A stretch of DNA of 64,000 bases from Pycnococcus provasolii. Its lineage: Eukaryota > Chlorophyta > Pseudoscourfieldiophyceae > Pseudoscourfieldiales > Pycnococcaceae. Position numbers and translations under genes: made by a program. The stretch covers positions 189 through 64,188 of the forward strand of contig OW568898.1 in assembly GCA_938743325.2 (NCBI GenBank), written 5' to 3'. Each line of letters opens with the position of its first letter. Positions within the stretch are counted from its first letter, which is position 1. Under the pieces are notes generated by a model. The model searched no databases, was not told the origin of the DNA, and worked only from the letters and a program-made list of their open reading frames with translations. Below, piece by piece: positions 32,001 through 41,735 of the stretch.

Positions 32001-32164
32001 CGCTGGCGAGTGCGCGCGAGGAGGACCTCGAGCGCGACAAGGAGGACTTCAGGGCGGAGCTCACGGCATCACGTCGATTCATGGAGGAGCAGCGCAGGGA
32101 TATGGCAAGTGGCGGACAGATGGGTGCGAATGCGCACAAGAAGCTGAAGCGAAAGCAGCGCTAG
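29015..32164 (+). CDS. NOP14: NOP14-like nucleolar ribosome-biogenesis protein
   Basis: This 1049-residue protein has NOP14 hallmarks in order: a basic N-terminus with RERKKALLIDYRAL and FVDRRL, YELTHMGKPL (about 139-148), and DDRPKSKKEAMRELIAKSKF (about 215-234). A long alpha-helical region follows, and a basic C-terminus with YNPRFEESH, DPDRQRAQVKQLKRQVRREA and ARELRMDARTLA. NOP14 is a component of the small-subunit processome and acts with the U3 snoRNP in 18S rRNA maturation in the nucleolus. Two long Asp/Glu runs (about 357-390 and 430-470) come from GAC/GAA microsatellites. A TGTAA signal follows the stop by 22 nt. Confidence 0.9.
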   Translation: MAPARSKASASKSSSKSKSSHGSGGSASVFGNLHKSSSMPSRFNALGRVRSAGVAKKKKSSSSAAASNKVTSAQRERKKALLIDYRALKQESTFVDRRLSSGGGGGGGGYHARTKASERTRAAFAMHGDDDDGDYQRDDYELTHMGKPLRGEAAFADAVHADDDDDAMLDAEWTRTMNFGGGGRADGDDDGGGLFIRKQRASHEEDEDGGGGDDDDRPKSKKEAMRELIAKSKFYRAERAKQKLADTDELTRVDAVFQELGGTDALVSLVARAPPTPIVVLPRQPLDISGDVKYGEALTTLASDGRARATDRTKTDEELAAEAEAAEAKRKADAEKRMGPGGDDLDDDFGSLDDEQDDDDDDEEEDEEDDDDDDDDEEEEEEDLSLADDETLRRAYDRKMKLVTDRLHEKLGQAKGEELLQLLSRQEEGSDSEEEDEEEEDDDDDDDDEDDEEEEDGDGDDDQQQHDDPEDENLLRAEPLPNADSIQAVPSTSAASKPKASPAVPSKRTPTSSAPLPSPLPLPQSASELEQLLHGRAAHVHAEVMLNIRDTHRSKLYADERKGMQTYFGVAAQYYARCCAQSEMDDTLVARVAEAVHSLALDVPVYAAAVACAQIDTVMQRRREAASKLASGAAASASDGWPTQQMCMAMHLFTRIFPRTDFRHEVSTRLDLLCSECLCFGLVGSARQAATGLFLAALCARASADSAAARLGAAGSGGAVKLRLASGDSEPDIDAEGGEDYAKLAKIAGVLRAPAPTDAPGSRLYPEAIAWVAQGLAAASDDPVVELNARLPPTRWVWRVRPTGGWSSDATAAEAKAGKINATTSLDDLKPRPGAMLGEGFGFGAGKAKLIPRLRLLTGLAGVAASLSESISTPRLCACSPELLRLLATAAASASSSLARASYAPAALVAELERISEQATSWASDAESSRVPLRRKRAAAEAIKTYNPRFEESHFDGRAVGNIDPDRQRAQVKQLKRQVRREARGAARELRMDARTLASAREEDLERDKEDFRAELTASRRFMEEQRRDMASGGQMGANAHKKLKRKQR

Positions 32165-32186
32165 CGCGGGTAGCGCTGAATGTATT

Positions 32187-32191
32187 TGTAA
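32187..32191 (+). terminator. TGTAA polyadenylation-like signal (NOP14)
   Basis: TGTAA lies 22 nt after the NOP14 stop codon. Confidence 0.5.
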
Positions 32192-32227
32192 AAGTGTCAA
32201 ACCACAACATATTCCATTTCTCTATTT

Positions 32228-32378
32228 TACAACCTTCGAAATCGCCTGCGCCATGAACAAAAACGCGCAGTGAATGGCACCGGTGAATGAATGGGCTGAA
32301 TGGTGAAAGTGGATGATGTGAATGGACGACCGTTGGACAAACTAAAGTGCAACTTCATTACTGAATGAGGGATCTCAG
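32228..32378 (-). repeat. Dispersed gene-3' element, copy C
   Basis: On the minus strand the element runs from CTGAGATCCCTCATTCAGTA through TTTCGAAGGTTGTA and then AAATAG. It matches copy A over about 145 bp. It begins 16 bp downstream of the stop of the minus-strand KH gene and, on the plus strand, overlaps the region after NOP14. Its right end contains a TGTAA. Confidence 0.85.
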
Positions 32379-32394
32379 TTTTAAAGTTTATCCC

Positions 32395-34207
32395 TCAGCG
32401 GCCGCGGCTGCGGCTGCGGCTACGGCTGCGGCTACGGCTGCGATCTCGGCCTCGCCGCCTGTCGTCGGAACGACGACGGTCGTCGTAGCGATCGCGGTCG
32501 TCGTAGCGACGGCGGTCGTCGTGGCGTCGGCGATCGTCGTATCGATCGCGGTCGTCGTGGCGTCGACGATCGTCGTATCGATCGCGGTCGTCGTGGCGTC
32601 GACGGTCGTCGTATCGATCGCGGTCGTCGTAGCGACGGCGGTCGTCGCGACGGTCGTATCCACCTCCACGCCTGTCATCTCGTCCACCGTACCCTCCTCC
32701 TCCTCCTCCTCCTCCTCCTCCTCCTCCTCCTCCTCTACCACCACCAATGGGAGGTGCGCGTCCGCTCGCATGCTCGTCAATCATATCCTCCACCTTACGT
32801 TTCGCGCGCCGGCGCTGTGTTTCGCTGTGTCCAAAAATCAGCAGGTTCTCTTCCTGCCCCTCGGCAGCACGAGGCCCATTCGCGAAAATGAACGTTCCCG
32901 TCTGATGCTCCATCTCGCGTAGATTGCGTCCTTTCGATCCGGTCACATACCCCATCGAGCGACTTGGCACGCTCACGCTCGTCACGTCGGTGCGTCCCGT
33001 GATGTCGACGTTCACCGTTCCCTGCTTCTGTGCCAGCAGCCATGTCATGTACTGCTGCCCACGTTCGCGCTGTGCACGGCTTCCGCAGAAGACGACGAGA
33101 TGCTGCAGATACTCGACGATGCACCCGCTCGCTTCCGCGAGTTTCTTTCGCGTCGACCCCATCTTGCCAAGCGCGTAGCTCAGCTCGTCTTCGCGAAGCA
33201 CGCGTGTGGCATATCCCCAGTCTTCGCCTTCTGGGTCGTTAATGTCGTCGCCATGCTGGTTGAGCGGGGCTTTCAGGCGCACGTCGGTTGCTTGGCCCTC
33301 CAAGAAGTGCCCGCTGATTTTGTGCTCGATGCCTGACATCACCTTGAGTTCCGCACCCCTTCGTGCACGCCTCGAGCCGAATATGCACAGCTTCTCCGGC
33401 CCACCTTTCTCCTGTCTGTTCGACTTGGCGAAGAACATGAGCGTGTTCCACTCCTGCTCGATGTTGCGAAGCACTCCACCCTGTGTGGAATTTTGGTCGT
33501 TTTGGGCAAGCAAGGTTGTTGTTGTTGAAGATGTTGTGAGCGACATGTTCATGTTGGTGTTTCGTTGTTGTGGTTGGAGAAGACGGCGGTTTTCGTTGTC
33601 GAGAAGAGAACAAGAGAATGTTGTCCATCACGAAGAGCAAGAGTGAAAACAATGCGTGTGTATGTATATGTATGTATGTATTTTGCGCGATAAGGAAGGA
33701 GCAAGGACGGCAAAGCAAGGAACGTTCGTTTGGTGACGTTCGCTTGACCAAGTGTTAACGTGCACATGCATCGTGAGGTGAAGGCGAAGAAGGCGAAGAA
33801 GGCGAAGAATCACGTACCCCCTTTCCCATGATGTATGCGACGCACTCTTCCGGCACGACGACGACGGACAGGTCCGTCCTCGTGGTATTTTCCGTGTCAA
33901 TGTCCACATCCCCCACTCTCTGCGCGAGTACGAATCCGACGTAGTCGCGCGCCTTGTCCACCTGTTCTCTGGTCCCTTCGATATAGATCTTCAAGTCCCG
34001 CTGACTCAGGTCCAGCGACGCTCCGGAGACGCGCGCCAGCTTCTGCTTCGTGCTTCCTGATCTACCGCACACGAACGCGCAGTCCTCGTGCGTCAAATCA
34101 ACCGTATCCTTGATGAGATCACCCGGACCACTACTAGTATTCATGCCCATGCCAGGAGGAGGGCCCAGATCAGGCGAGGGCTCAGGCTCACCACCACCCG
34201 CGGACAT
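32395..34207 (-). CDS. Four-KH-domain RNA-binding protein with Gly-rich/RD/RS tail (spliced)
   Basis: Exon 1 is 34207-33818 and exon 2 is 33480-32395, joined in phase 0 to give about 491 residues. Four KH-like domains can be seen. KH1 has FVCGRSGSTKQKLARVSGAS. KH2 spans the junction (VAYIMGKG then GGVLRNIEQEWNTLMFF). KH3 has YALGKMGSTRKKLAEASGC. KH4 has GYVTGSKGRNLREMEHQTG. The tail has a run of about 14 Gly, many RDDRRRYDDRDRYDD-type repeats and a terminal RS dipeptide run, as in splicing or mRNP factors. Nuclear RNA binding is inferred; the exact family is not recognised. I chose the ATG at 34207 (MSAGGGEPEPSPD); an in-frame ATG at 34273 adds 22 less plausible residues. Confidence 0.85.
33481..33817 (-). 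other. Spliceosomal intron of the KH gene (337 bp)
   Basis: The donor is GGG/GTACGTGA and the acceptor is TTCCACACAG/GGTGG, both on the minus strand. Removal restores the GxxG-type loop and helix of KH2 across the junction. The interior holds a TGTATG-type repeat and a GAAGGC/CTTCGC repeat near the donor. Confidence 0.88.
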
Positions 34208-35346
34208 CTCTATTCTAGGAGAGAGGGTGGAAAATGAAAATGAATTAATGAAAATGCAATGCCGCCGCCACACGGATACGGAACGGAAGGAAAACCCTAA
34301 CCCATCCCGGCAGCCCGGGGAGAGGGGTTCCAGTTAATCAGTGGGGGATCCATCCTTGTCCATATAGTACAATGAGTTCTTCTCGAGCCTCTTTTGAACT
34401 TTCGGAACTCCCTACCTTTAGGGTAGAAGCTCCCCTAGAGAACTCCCTCTGGATCTGGACTCTCCCCTAGTCCCCTCCCCTCCGAGGCTCCGAGGCTCCG
34501 AGTGTTCTGCCGTCACGCCGTGTGGTTCTCCGAGGCCCCCTTTCTTTCCCTAGTCCTACCTTATTAGTCTATCGCTCGCTGCATCGCGTATGTACAGCAC
34601 GTAGGGTTCCCGCTTTATGTAGACAAACCCTAGGGTAGCTAGCTAAGGTAAGAACTAGGAAGGCCTTCCTACCCGGTTGGAACTTGGAAGGCCTACCCTA
34701 GCCATCGAAGCTGGCCTTATTATTAACGAGCTCGTTAAGGGCTTAAGGCTCGTTCCCTTCCCAGGCAGCCAGGCTGCCAGGTTCCGGCCTTGGTTGGGAT
34801 CCCCCATTAATGGGCCCAAGAAACAGCTGCAAGGGATGGGATCCCAAACTGTGAAACTGGTACCAATTCAAGCCCTCGACGGTTCCCCAACACCAATTGG
34901 AATTGGCCAAGTCCGCTTTTGACGTCTATCGTAAGAACTAGCTAGGATGAGCGCGCGCCTTCTCAGTTCTCACCTTCTGGCTGGCACCCCTTGGAACTTT
35001 GGAAGAACGAGACTAAACCTTACATAAATAAAATCCCGCCCCCCCGGGCAGCCGGGCAGGGGGAGAAAGAACGTCCGTCCGTGTCCGTGTCCGTGTCCGT
35101 GGGAAGGAAGGAAGATCCCTAAAGGTTTTAGGAGGAAGGGGCCAAGGGACTCTCCAACCCTCCCTCCAAGGCCTCCAGTGGGCAGTGGGCAGTGGGCGCA
35201 GTGGCCAGTGGGAAAGAAAGAACGCCTTGGGTGGTTCCTTGAAGGACCCTGCAACTCGCACACGCCTGTTCTGCTTCTTCGCACTCCCAACCTCTCGAGC
35301 TCCATTGTTGTCGAACAGTACCTTACGTGAAAGAAAGTATCTACAT
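34208..35346. other. Intergenic region upstream of coiled-coil gene
   Basis: No gene is seen. It contains two short tandem tracts, (TCCGTG)n at 35072-35102 and (GCAGTGG)n-like at 35173-35212. Confidence 0.6.
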
Positions 35347-36300
35347 ATGTCTGAGATCGCGCTGAAGATGGCGGAGGCGCTGCGCCCGCAGCGTGGTGGT
35401 GGTGGAGGAGGGGGCCCTCCCGGGGGAGCTCACGGGAGCCCCTCGGCCGGGTACGGGAGCAGCAGCGGAGCGGCAGGGGGTGGCCCGGAGGTGTCGCAGA
35501 CCGACACGCCGTCAAGCGCCAACCGCCCGAGCAGCGGAGGAGGAGGACGCACGTCCTTCTCCTCGCTCGACGCCGTCTCCGCACAGGCGAACATGCACGC
35601 CATCAGGGCGAAGCGCACAGGATCCGTCGAAGGACTCTTCCACGCAAGCGTGCCCGCGGCCGTCGCGCAGAACACGAGGTGGGACAACATGGCAACGGAG
35701 CTGCGACGCGCGTGCGCGACGATGCGAGACGGACTCACGCAGAGCTTGCGCGACGTCGAGGAGCGCCAGCGCGTTCTCGAGGCGGCGATTCCAGTCGTCG
35801 AGGGCGAGCTGAAGGAGGTGAGGTACAAGGGTAACGAGAGCCTCGAGTACGCCGAGAAGTTCTTCGAGCAGCTCATGGCGCAGGTGGCGGCGAAGAAGGT
35901 GCAGGTTATGACAGAGCTCAAGGAGCAGGTGTCCGCGAAGGAGTGGAACCTCGAGCAGCAGCTCGTGGGAATGAAGCAGCACCTCGACTACCTCAACGAT
36001 GCGCACGGCGAAGGCGCGCGCGTCGCGAGCATCGAGAGCGAGCTCACACTGCTCGAGTGCGCGGGCCGCACGGAGAGCCTCATGTCTACGGCTGTGACGC
36101 GCGAAGTGCCCGCGCTCGAGCCGGCTGCCAAGGCTGTCTTCACCTCGGAGATCATGCCCGCGAGCAGCCACATGGCGATCAAGGCTGTTCCTGAGTTTCT
36201 CACCGAGAGCGTCGTCGACTGGGTGGCTGTTGGCAAGGACAAGGATTTCCAGGACAAGATCAAGTACCTGCCAAGCGCGAGTCCGAAGAGCTGGTCGTAA
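35347..36300 (+). CDS. Unrecognised coiled-coil protein with Gly/Ser-rich N-terminus
   Basis: This 317-residue protein begins at MSEIALKMAEALRPQ. The frame is open for 54 codons upstream, but that part lacks protein character. Residues about 17-85 are low complexity (Gly, Pro, Ser). Residues about 105-260 form amphipathic helices with coiled-coil character (LRDVEERQRVLEAAIPVVEG, ELKEQVSAKEWNLEQQLVG). The last 60 residues end in SVVDWVAVGKDKDFQDKIKY. There is no signal peptide or membrane span, so it is probably cytosolic or nuclear. I cannot assign a family. A copy of the dispersed 3' element starts 78 bp after the stop. Confidence 0.75.
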   Translation: MSEIALKMAEALRPQRGGGGGGGPPGGAHGSPSAGYGSSSGAAGGGPEVSQTDTPSSANRPSSGGGGRTSFSSLDAVSAQANMHAIRAKRTGSVEGLFHASVPAAVAQNTRWDNMATELRRACATMRDGLTQSLRDVEERQRVLEAAIPVVEGELKEVRYKGNESLEYAEKFFEQLMAQVAAKKVQVMTELKEQVSAKEWNLEQQLVGMKQHLDYLNDAHGEGARVASIESELTLLECAGRTESLMSTAVTREVPALEPAAKAVFTSEIMPASSHMAIKAVPEFLTESVVDWVAVGKDKDFQDKIKYLPSASPKSWS

Positions 36301-36378
36301 GCTGTGAACGTGCCGATGTACGTCGCCGGCCGGCCGACGGGCGCGTGCCTGTTAACATCACAGCAAAGGGGTTGGGTT

Positions 36379-36442
36379 CTGAGATCCCTCATTCAATAAT
36401 GAAGTTGCACTTTATTTGTCCAACGGTCGTCCGCCCGTTCAC
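36379..36442 (+). repeat. Dispersed gene-3' element, copy D (partial)
   Basis: It reads CTGAGATCCCTCATTCAATA onward through GTTGCACTTT and GTCCAACGGTCGTCC, matching the first 60 bp or so of copy C. It lies in sense orientation downstream of the coiled-coil gene. Confidence 0.8.
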
Positions 36443-36460
36443 GCACGACTCTCCCACGTG

Positions 36461-36491
<31 letters not shown>

Positions 36492-36508
36492 AGAGAGAGA
36501 GAGAGAGG
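36461..36508. repeat. Compound (AC)n(GA)n microsatellite
   Basis: Fourteen AC dinucleotides are followed directly by about ten GA dinucleotides, adjoining the end of dispersed element copy D. Confidence 0.95.
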
Positions 36509-37523
36509 CGTGCCCGTCTGAGAGACGCGAGATTGCGCATACCTATACCTCTATGGAGTGCGACGCGCCAGCCTGTCGTGCATAGGTAGGTTGGAATCCT
36601 GGAAGCGATTCGGGGTTCCATCGAGACGCCCCCGAGTTGACGATGCCTTGACAAGGGCGTCAGGGTGGGTTTTTCCGCTGGACTGGAAGCAACTTAGCAC
36701 GGGACTGAACCTCTATGACTAATTAGCACTATGTAAGTACTAACTATGTAGGAGGTGGCCACCTGTCACTCCGCCCCTCGCGGCCTCGCCCAGCATCCTC
36801 CCAGGTGGTGGAACGGCACTGCCTCCCTCCCTCCCCGGTAAAGGTGGCGTTGAGCTCGTTGGTACGACAAGAGAGCACGTGTTTTTATTTGCGAGGAAGG
36901 GACAAACACCAACCAGGGGGAGGGGGGGAGGGGGGACATAAAGGTACAAGACAAGACGATGCGAGGGTCCCAGGAATGCACTGTACTGTGCGAGCCTGAC
37001 CACCCTACATAAGTGCCCACCCAAAAGGTCGACTACCATAGGTTGGTATGGTGACCCCTGATCACACCGTCCACACCACACAACACACGGAGCGTTCGGG
37101 CGTAGTAGAAAACGCAGTAAAGGCGCAAGCCTTGCCCGACCGACCAAATTCCCCCGGAAGCCCGGATGGATTCGAGCAAGAAAGACACGTGCGAACAGGT
37201 CGTGCGAACACTCGCCTTCAACAACAGTGACAGGGGGCGACGAATACCATCGCGTTGACCTTAAATTGCGACTTCGTTATCCCTGTTCTCAACTTGTTGC
37301 CTCGGGGCCCATACGAAACCCATTCTATTAGTCTATGAGGGGGGGATTGATCGGGGCCACCCTTTCCCAGTCTCACTCAACGCCTTGGAATTGTCTTGTC
37401 AGGTGTCGCGATCCCTCCCCTTAAAATACCCTCCCCGGGTACATACCCTCCACGCGTCCGGTGCTTGTTGCCGGGGCCCATCAATCACTCTCCCCGCCCG
37501 TGTTGTTGTCTCAGCCGCCAGCC

Positions 37524-40500
37524 ATGTCGCTTGAGTGTCGTGGTAATGGTTGTGATACTAGTGGTGCTTGTGGTGGCCGCGTGGTAACTACGGCCTCTCG
37601 TCTGCCTTCCTATTATGCTTCCCCTGTTTCTGTCACAATGTTTCTTATGCTAATGTTAAGTGGCTTCCCAAGAGTGCTCGCCGTTCCTCGCTCGTTCTAC
37701 GTCGACCCGAACTTGAGCACGGCGAACACGTGCCAATGCAGGCTCGGATACAGGAACGGCGCGAACGCGAACAGCCCACAACTGTGCATGGGACCGGCAG
37801 AAAGCGGAGGACGCAGGCCGTGCTACCCGACAAACCGAAACGGACCTTCTTGTGACCCGGACTGGACGCTGTGTACGACATTACAGTACAGGGGCGACGA
37901 CACGAACGACGGACTCACGATCAATACGCCGTTCCGAACCGTGCAGAGGTGCATCGACGCGCTCAAGGCGAGCGACCCAGGCTCGGAGTGCCTGCTCAGA
38001 GAAGGCGAGTACAACTGCGATACGCCCGTTTTCATCGAACACCTGCACGGAACAGCCGCACAGCCGTACGTCATCAAGGCGTACCAGAAGGAAGACGTCA
38101 AGTGGATCGGCACGAAAGACGTCACCGAGGCGCCGTCAAGGGTGTGGACGTGGACACCCGCGAACCTCGCGGGAGGAGGCGCGGCGAGGGGACACTGGAG
38201 TATCGAGCTACCCGCTGACTTTCCTGACCCGTGGCAGCTCTTCGTCGACGGCGACATGTACGTACCCGCACGCTGGCCGAACGCGCGCTGGGACGACAAG
38301 AGCATGTTCGACGAGACGAAGTGGGCAAACGGCGACGAAAGCTCCAACTTCGTCGCGTCAACGAGCACGCCGAGCACCATGGTCGACAGCTGCTGCGGCA
38401 CAAACGCGCACAGGGTGGGTGAAAGCCTTGCCGCGTCGGGCATAGACGCGACGGGCGCGAGCGCGATCCTCAACATCGGCATGCAGTACACGTACGCGGT
38501 GCCCGTTTCGTCTCACGCACGCGGTGCCGGTGCATTTGAGTACCAAGTGTCATCCTTACAATGGGACATGATCAAAAATATCGACCACAACTCGAAGCTT
38601 GACACGTACTACCTGGAAAATAAGCTCGAGCTGCTCGACAACCCGACGGAGTGGTTCTACGACATGACGACACGGCGCCTCCACGTGCTCACCTCGAATT
38701 GGGCGAATCCGAACACCTTCACGCGCATCCAGGCTCGCGTCTGCGACTACGCAATCCGTGGCTCGAAGTCCAGCTACGTCACGCTGAAGGACATGCAGTT
38801 CTTCGGCACGACGGTGTTTATGGCAGCGTTGGGAAGTCTTGACGACGACATCCGTGGCATCAGGTTCGACTCTCTGCAGTTCAACTATCCGTCGACGCAG
38901 AAGCGCATGATCGGCGTTCACGACTGGATCCATCCGAGTGCACTTTATCGCAAAGATGAAACGTCGTACGACGAGAACGTCATCTACAACTGCACCTTCT
39001 TCGGTTCGGAGACAGACCCTGTGATTCGCACGGGAGGCTTAGGGCTGCGTGTCGAGAACTCGTGCTTTTCGTACTGTGATTGGACGGGCGTCAATGCGCA
39101 AACGTGCTTCCCACCGGGCATCAGGCTTGACCCGGATCCGTCGAGCCCAGACCACTCGATGAGCACGCGTGACCTCACCACGGCTGCGTGCACTACGAAA
39201 AATTGGGGAAGCATGGCACACTTTCTCAATCCATCCGGGGGTGGATCAAAAACCAACCCATTGACAATAAAGCGGTGCACATTTTCCAACATGGGACAAA
39301 CAGGGGGCATCCGCGTGAAAAAGAATTCGCACGTAGAGCTCAACCACATACATACAATACATGGGCTTCAAGGCGCGCTCGGTGCTTCCATTCAAGGGAA
39401 TGCGAACAATCTCTTCGAGATCGACGAGAGATCCCACACGTGGTACCCTAACTTGTGCGACGACGAAAATCATATAGACAATCAAGCGCAGTGCCAGAGC
39501 CTGAACGGATGCACGTGGGATGGCACGCAGTGTACCGGTTATCCCAATCCGAAACCACTCGAATCAGGAGGCGAGTATCCACCAACTTTGTCGTACACAA
39601 ATGCTTATCGCTACGGGCAGAGGCTGATTCGCAACTGGGTTCATCATACACGAAGCACTCGATCGTATAAGCGAGGAGTTCGAATGGGCTCAAGTGGACG
39701 TCCTTGCAATGGTCGCTATGGTGACACATGGCCAATGTTTGGCGAGGCGACGGAAAATGTGCTTTGGCAGACTTCGGGCATGGCAGTCAGAGGCAACGAT
39801 CATGTCATTCAACGCAATACCGTGTTTGGAACCGGGGAAGATGCTGGTAGCACAGCTAAGCCGTATCCTGATCTCCTTATCGAAAACTGGGTGGACAGTT
39901 CTGAGGAGTACAGTGGCAGGTGCATTTGTGCAGCGACTAGGTGTACCAGCTCACCGGAGACGTGTTGCGTGACAGGCATTGATACGACGTTCGAGGGGAT
40001 GAACAACGTCATCAGGGCCAACGCGATGGAGTATTTTAAGGGCCTCGCCGGCGGTGGCGCGAGCTCGACAAGCACGTCTGCCGTTGACGCGGGTTTCGAT
40101 CCCGCGACAGGGATGAACATTGCGCCGTCAGCCAACTCCGCGAATGTTCTTTTTGACGAACTGCGTGACCCGAACAACTGGGACTTCAGGCCAAAGAGCG
40201 GGTCGAACTTCCTCGCCGCGAATATCGGCGCGTACGACCTGTCTGACCCGACGGAGTACTGGATTCCGGGCTGCCGAAAGTATCGCGCAAGCACGCCGAT
40301 CCCGCCGATGGACGCGACGGACGTCAAGATTGATGCGGACCTGATGTTCCTTCCCGGCTTCGAGGATGGGAGCGTTCCTGCGAAGCACTACATCTACATC
40401 GCAAGCTCTTCAGCTGAGCTGGATGCGATGACGACTCCCACTGGAACGCTGACTGGCGAGTGGAAGAACGTGTTCGCCGTGCCAGCTGACCTGAAATGCA

Positions 40501-41704
40501 GAGACAAGACGGTGTATTGGCGCGTGGACACGGAGATGGGTACGGGATCCGTGTACCGCGGCGAGACGTGGACGTTCACGTACGAGGCGTGGCTGAACGA
40601 GGCGCCGAACAAGCCGCCCGATGCTTGTACAACGTACACGGACAGCAACGTGTATTCCTTGCTGTTGGGAGCTGGCGAAGCAAATTGGGCAGTCTCAACA
40701 ATCACGATTCCGAACGATTACAGTGACACGTCGACATACACATTTCAGAGCATGAAGGTGTGCGTGACGAATCTGCAGTATAATAGCGGATTGGGTGCAA
40801 CTCAGTTGCGTTTCGGAACGGGGAGTGAGAGCACGAGAGCATTCCAAAACGAGAATAATAGCGACCCACCTTCTGGGTCTGACACAACGCTTCAGGACAC
40901 GTGCTTCACGGACACGGCGTCGACGAGCATTCCATCTTCCAGCGGAACTTCGCCCTTTACAGGCGACTGGTTGCCAAAATCTGGTACCATCAATGGGTTA
41001 CAGGCTGATGGAAATCTGGGCGTGGCTGCTGGAGGCGCTATATCGTTCGGCTTGAAAAATCACGCAAGCAGTGCTGCGGGAACACCGGCAATCCTGACGG
41101 GTTGGTCGGTGACGCTATGCTTCACCGGAGGAGATGCGGCACGTGCCGCGTGGCAAACGCAAGATGACGCGTATCAGGCGGCAAAGGCTGCTGATCTTGC
41201 GGGTCCCTGCTACGCACAGGCTCCGCCTCCACCGCCGTCGACTTCGCCGTCTCCACCTCCATCACCGCCGCCGAGCCCACCGCCGAGCCCTCCGCCGTCT
41301 CCGCCTCCATCCCCGCCACCTTCGCCTCCATCTCTTCCTGGCGCTTCTCCACCCCCTCCACCTCCCAGCCCGCCACCGAGCCCGCCGCCGAGCCCGCCTC
41401 CTTCCCCTCCGCCTCGACCACCCCCCAGCCCGCCGCCGAACCCGCCTCCTTCCTCGCCACCGCCGCCGCCGCTGCCTCCAACTCCACCGGCGCCGCCGCC
41501 GCCGTCGCCGCCGCCGCCGCCGAGTCCGCCGCCGAGCCCTCCGCCACCGCCGCCAAGCCCGCCGTTACCGCCCCCGAGTCCTCCGCCTTCACCGCCACCG
41601 AGCCCGCCGCCGCCGCCGCCGCCGCCGCAGCCTCCGAGCCCGCCGCCGAACCCCTGTGTTGCCATGGGAAATTGTTCGCCGCCGCCACCGAGTCCTCCGC
41701 CGCC

Positions 41705-41735
<31 letters not shown>

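Larger units (their letters stand above)
36301..37523. other. Intergenic region upstream of first giant receptor-like gene
   Basis: It contains dispersed element copy D and an (AC)n(GA)n microsatellite. The remaining 1 kb or so has no gene or clear motif. Confidence 0.6.
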
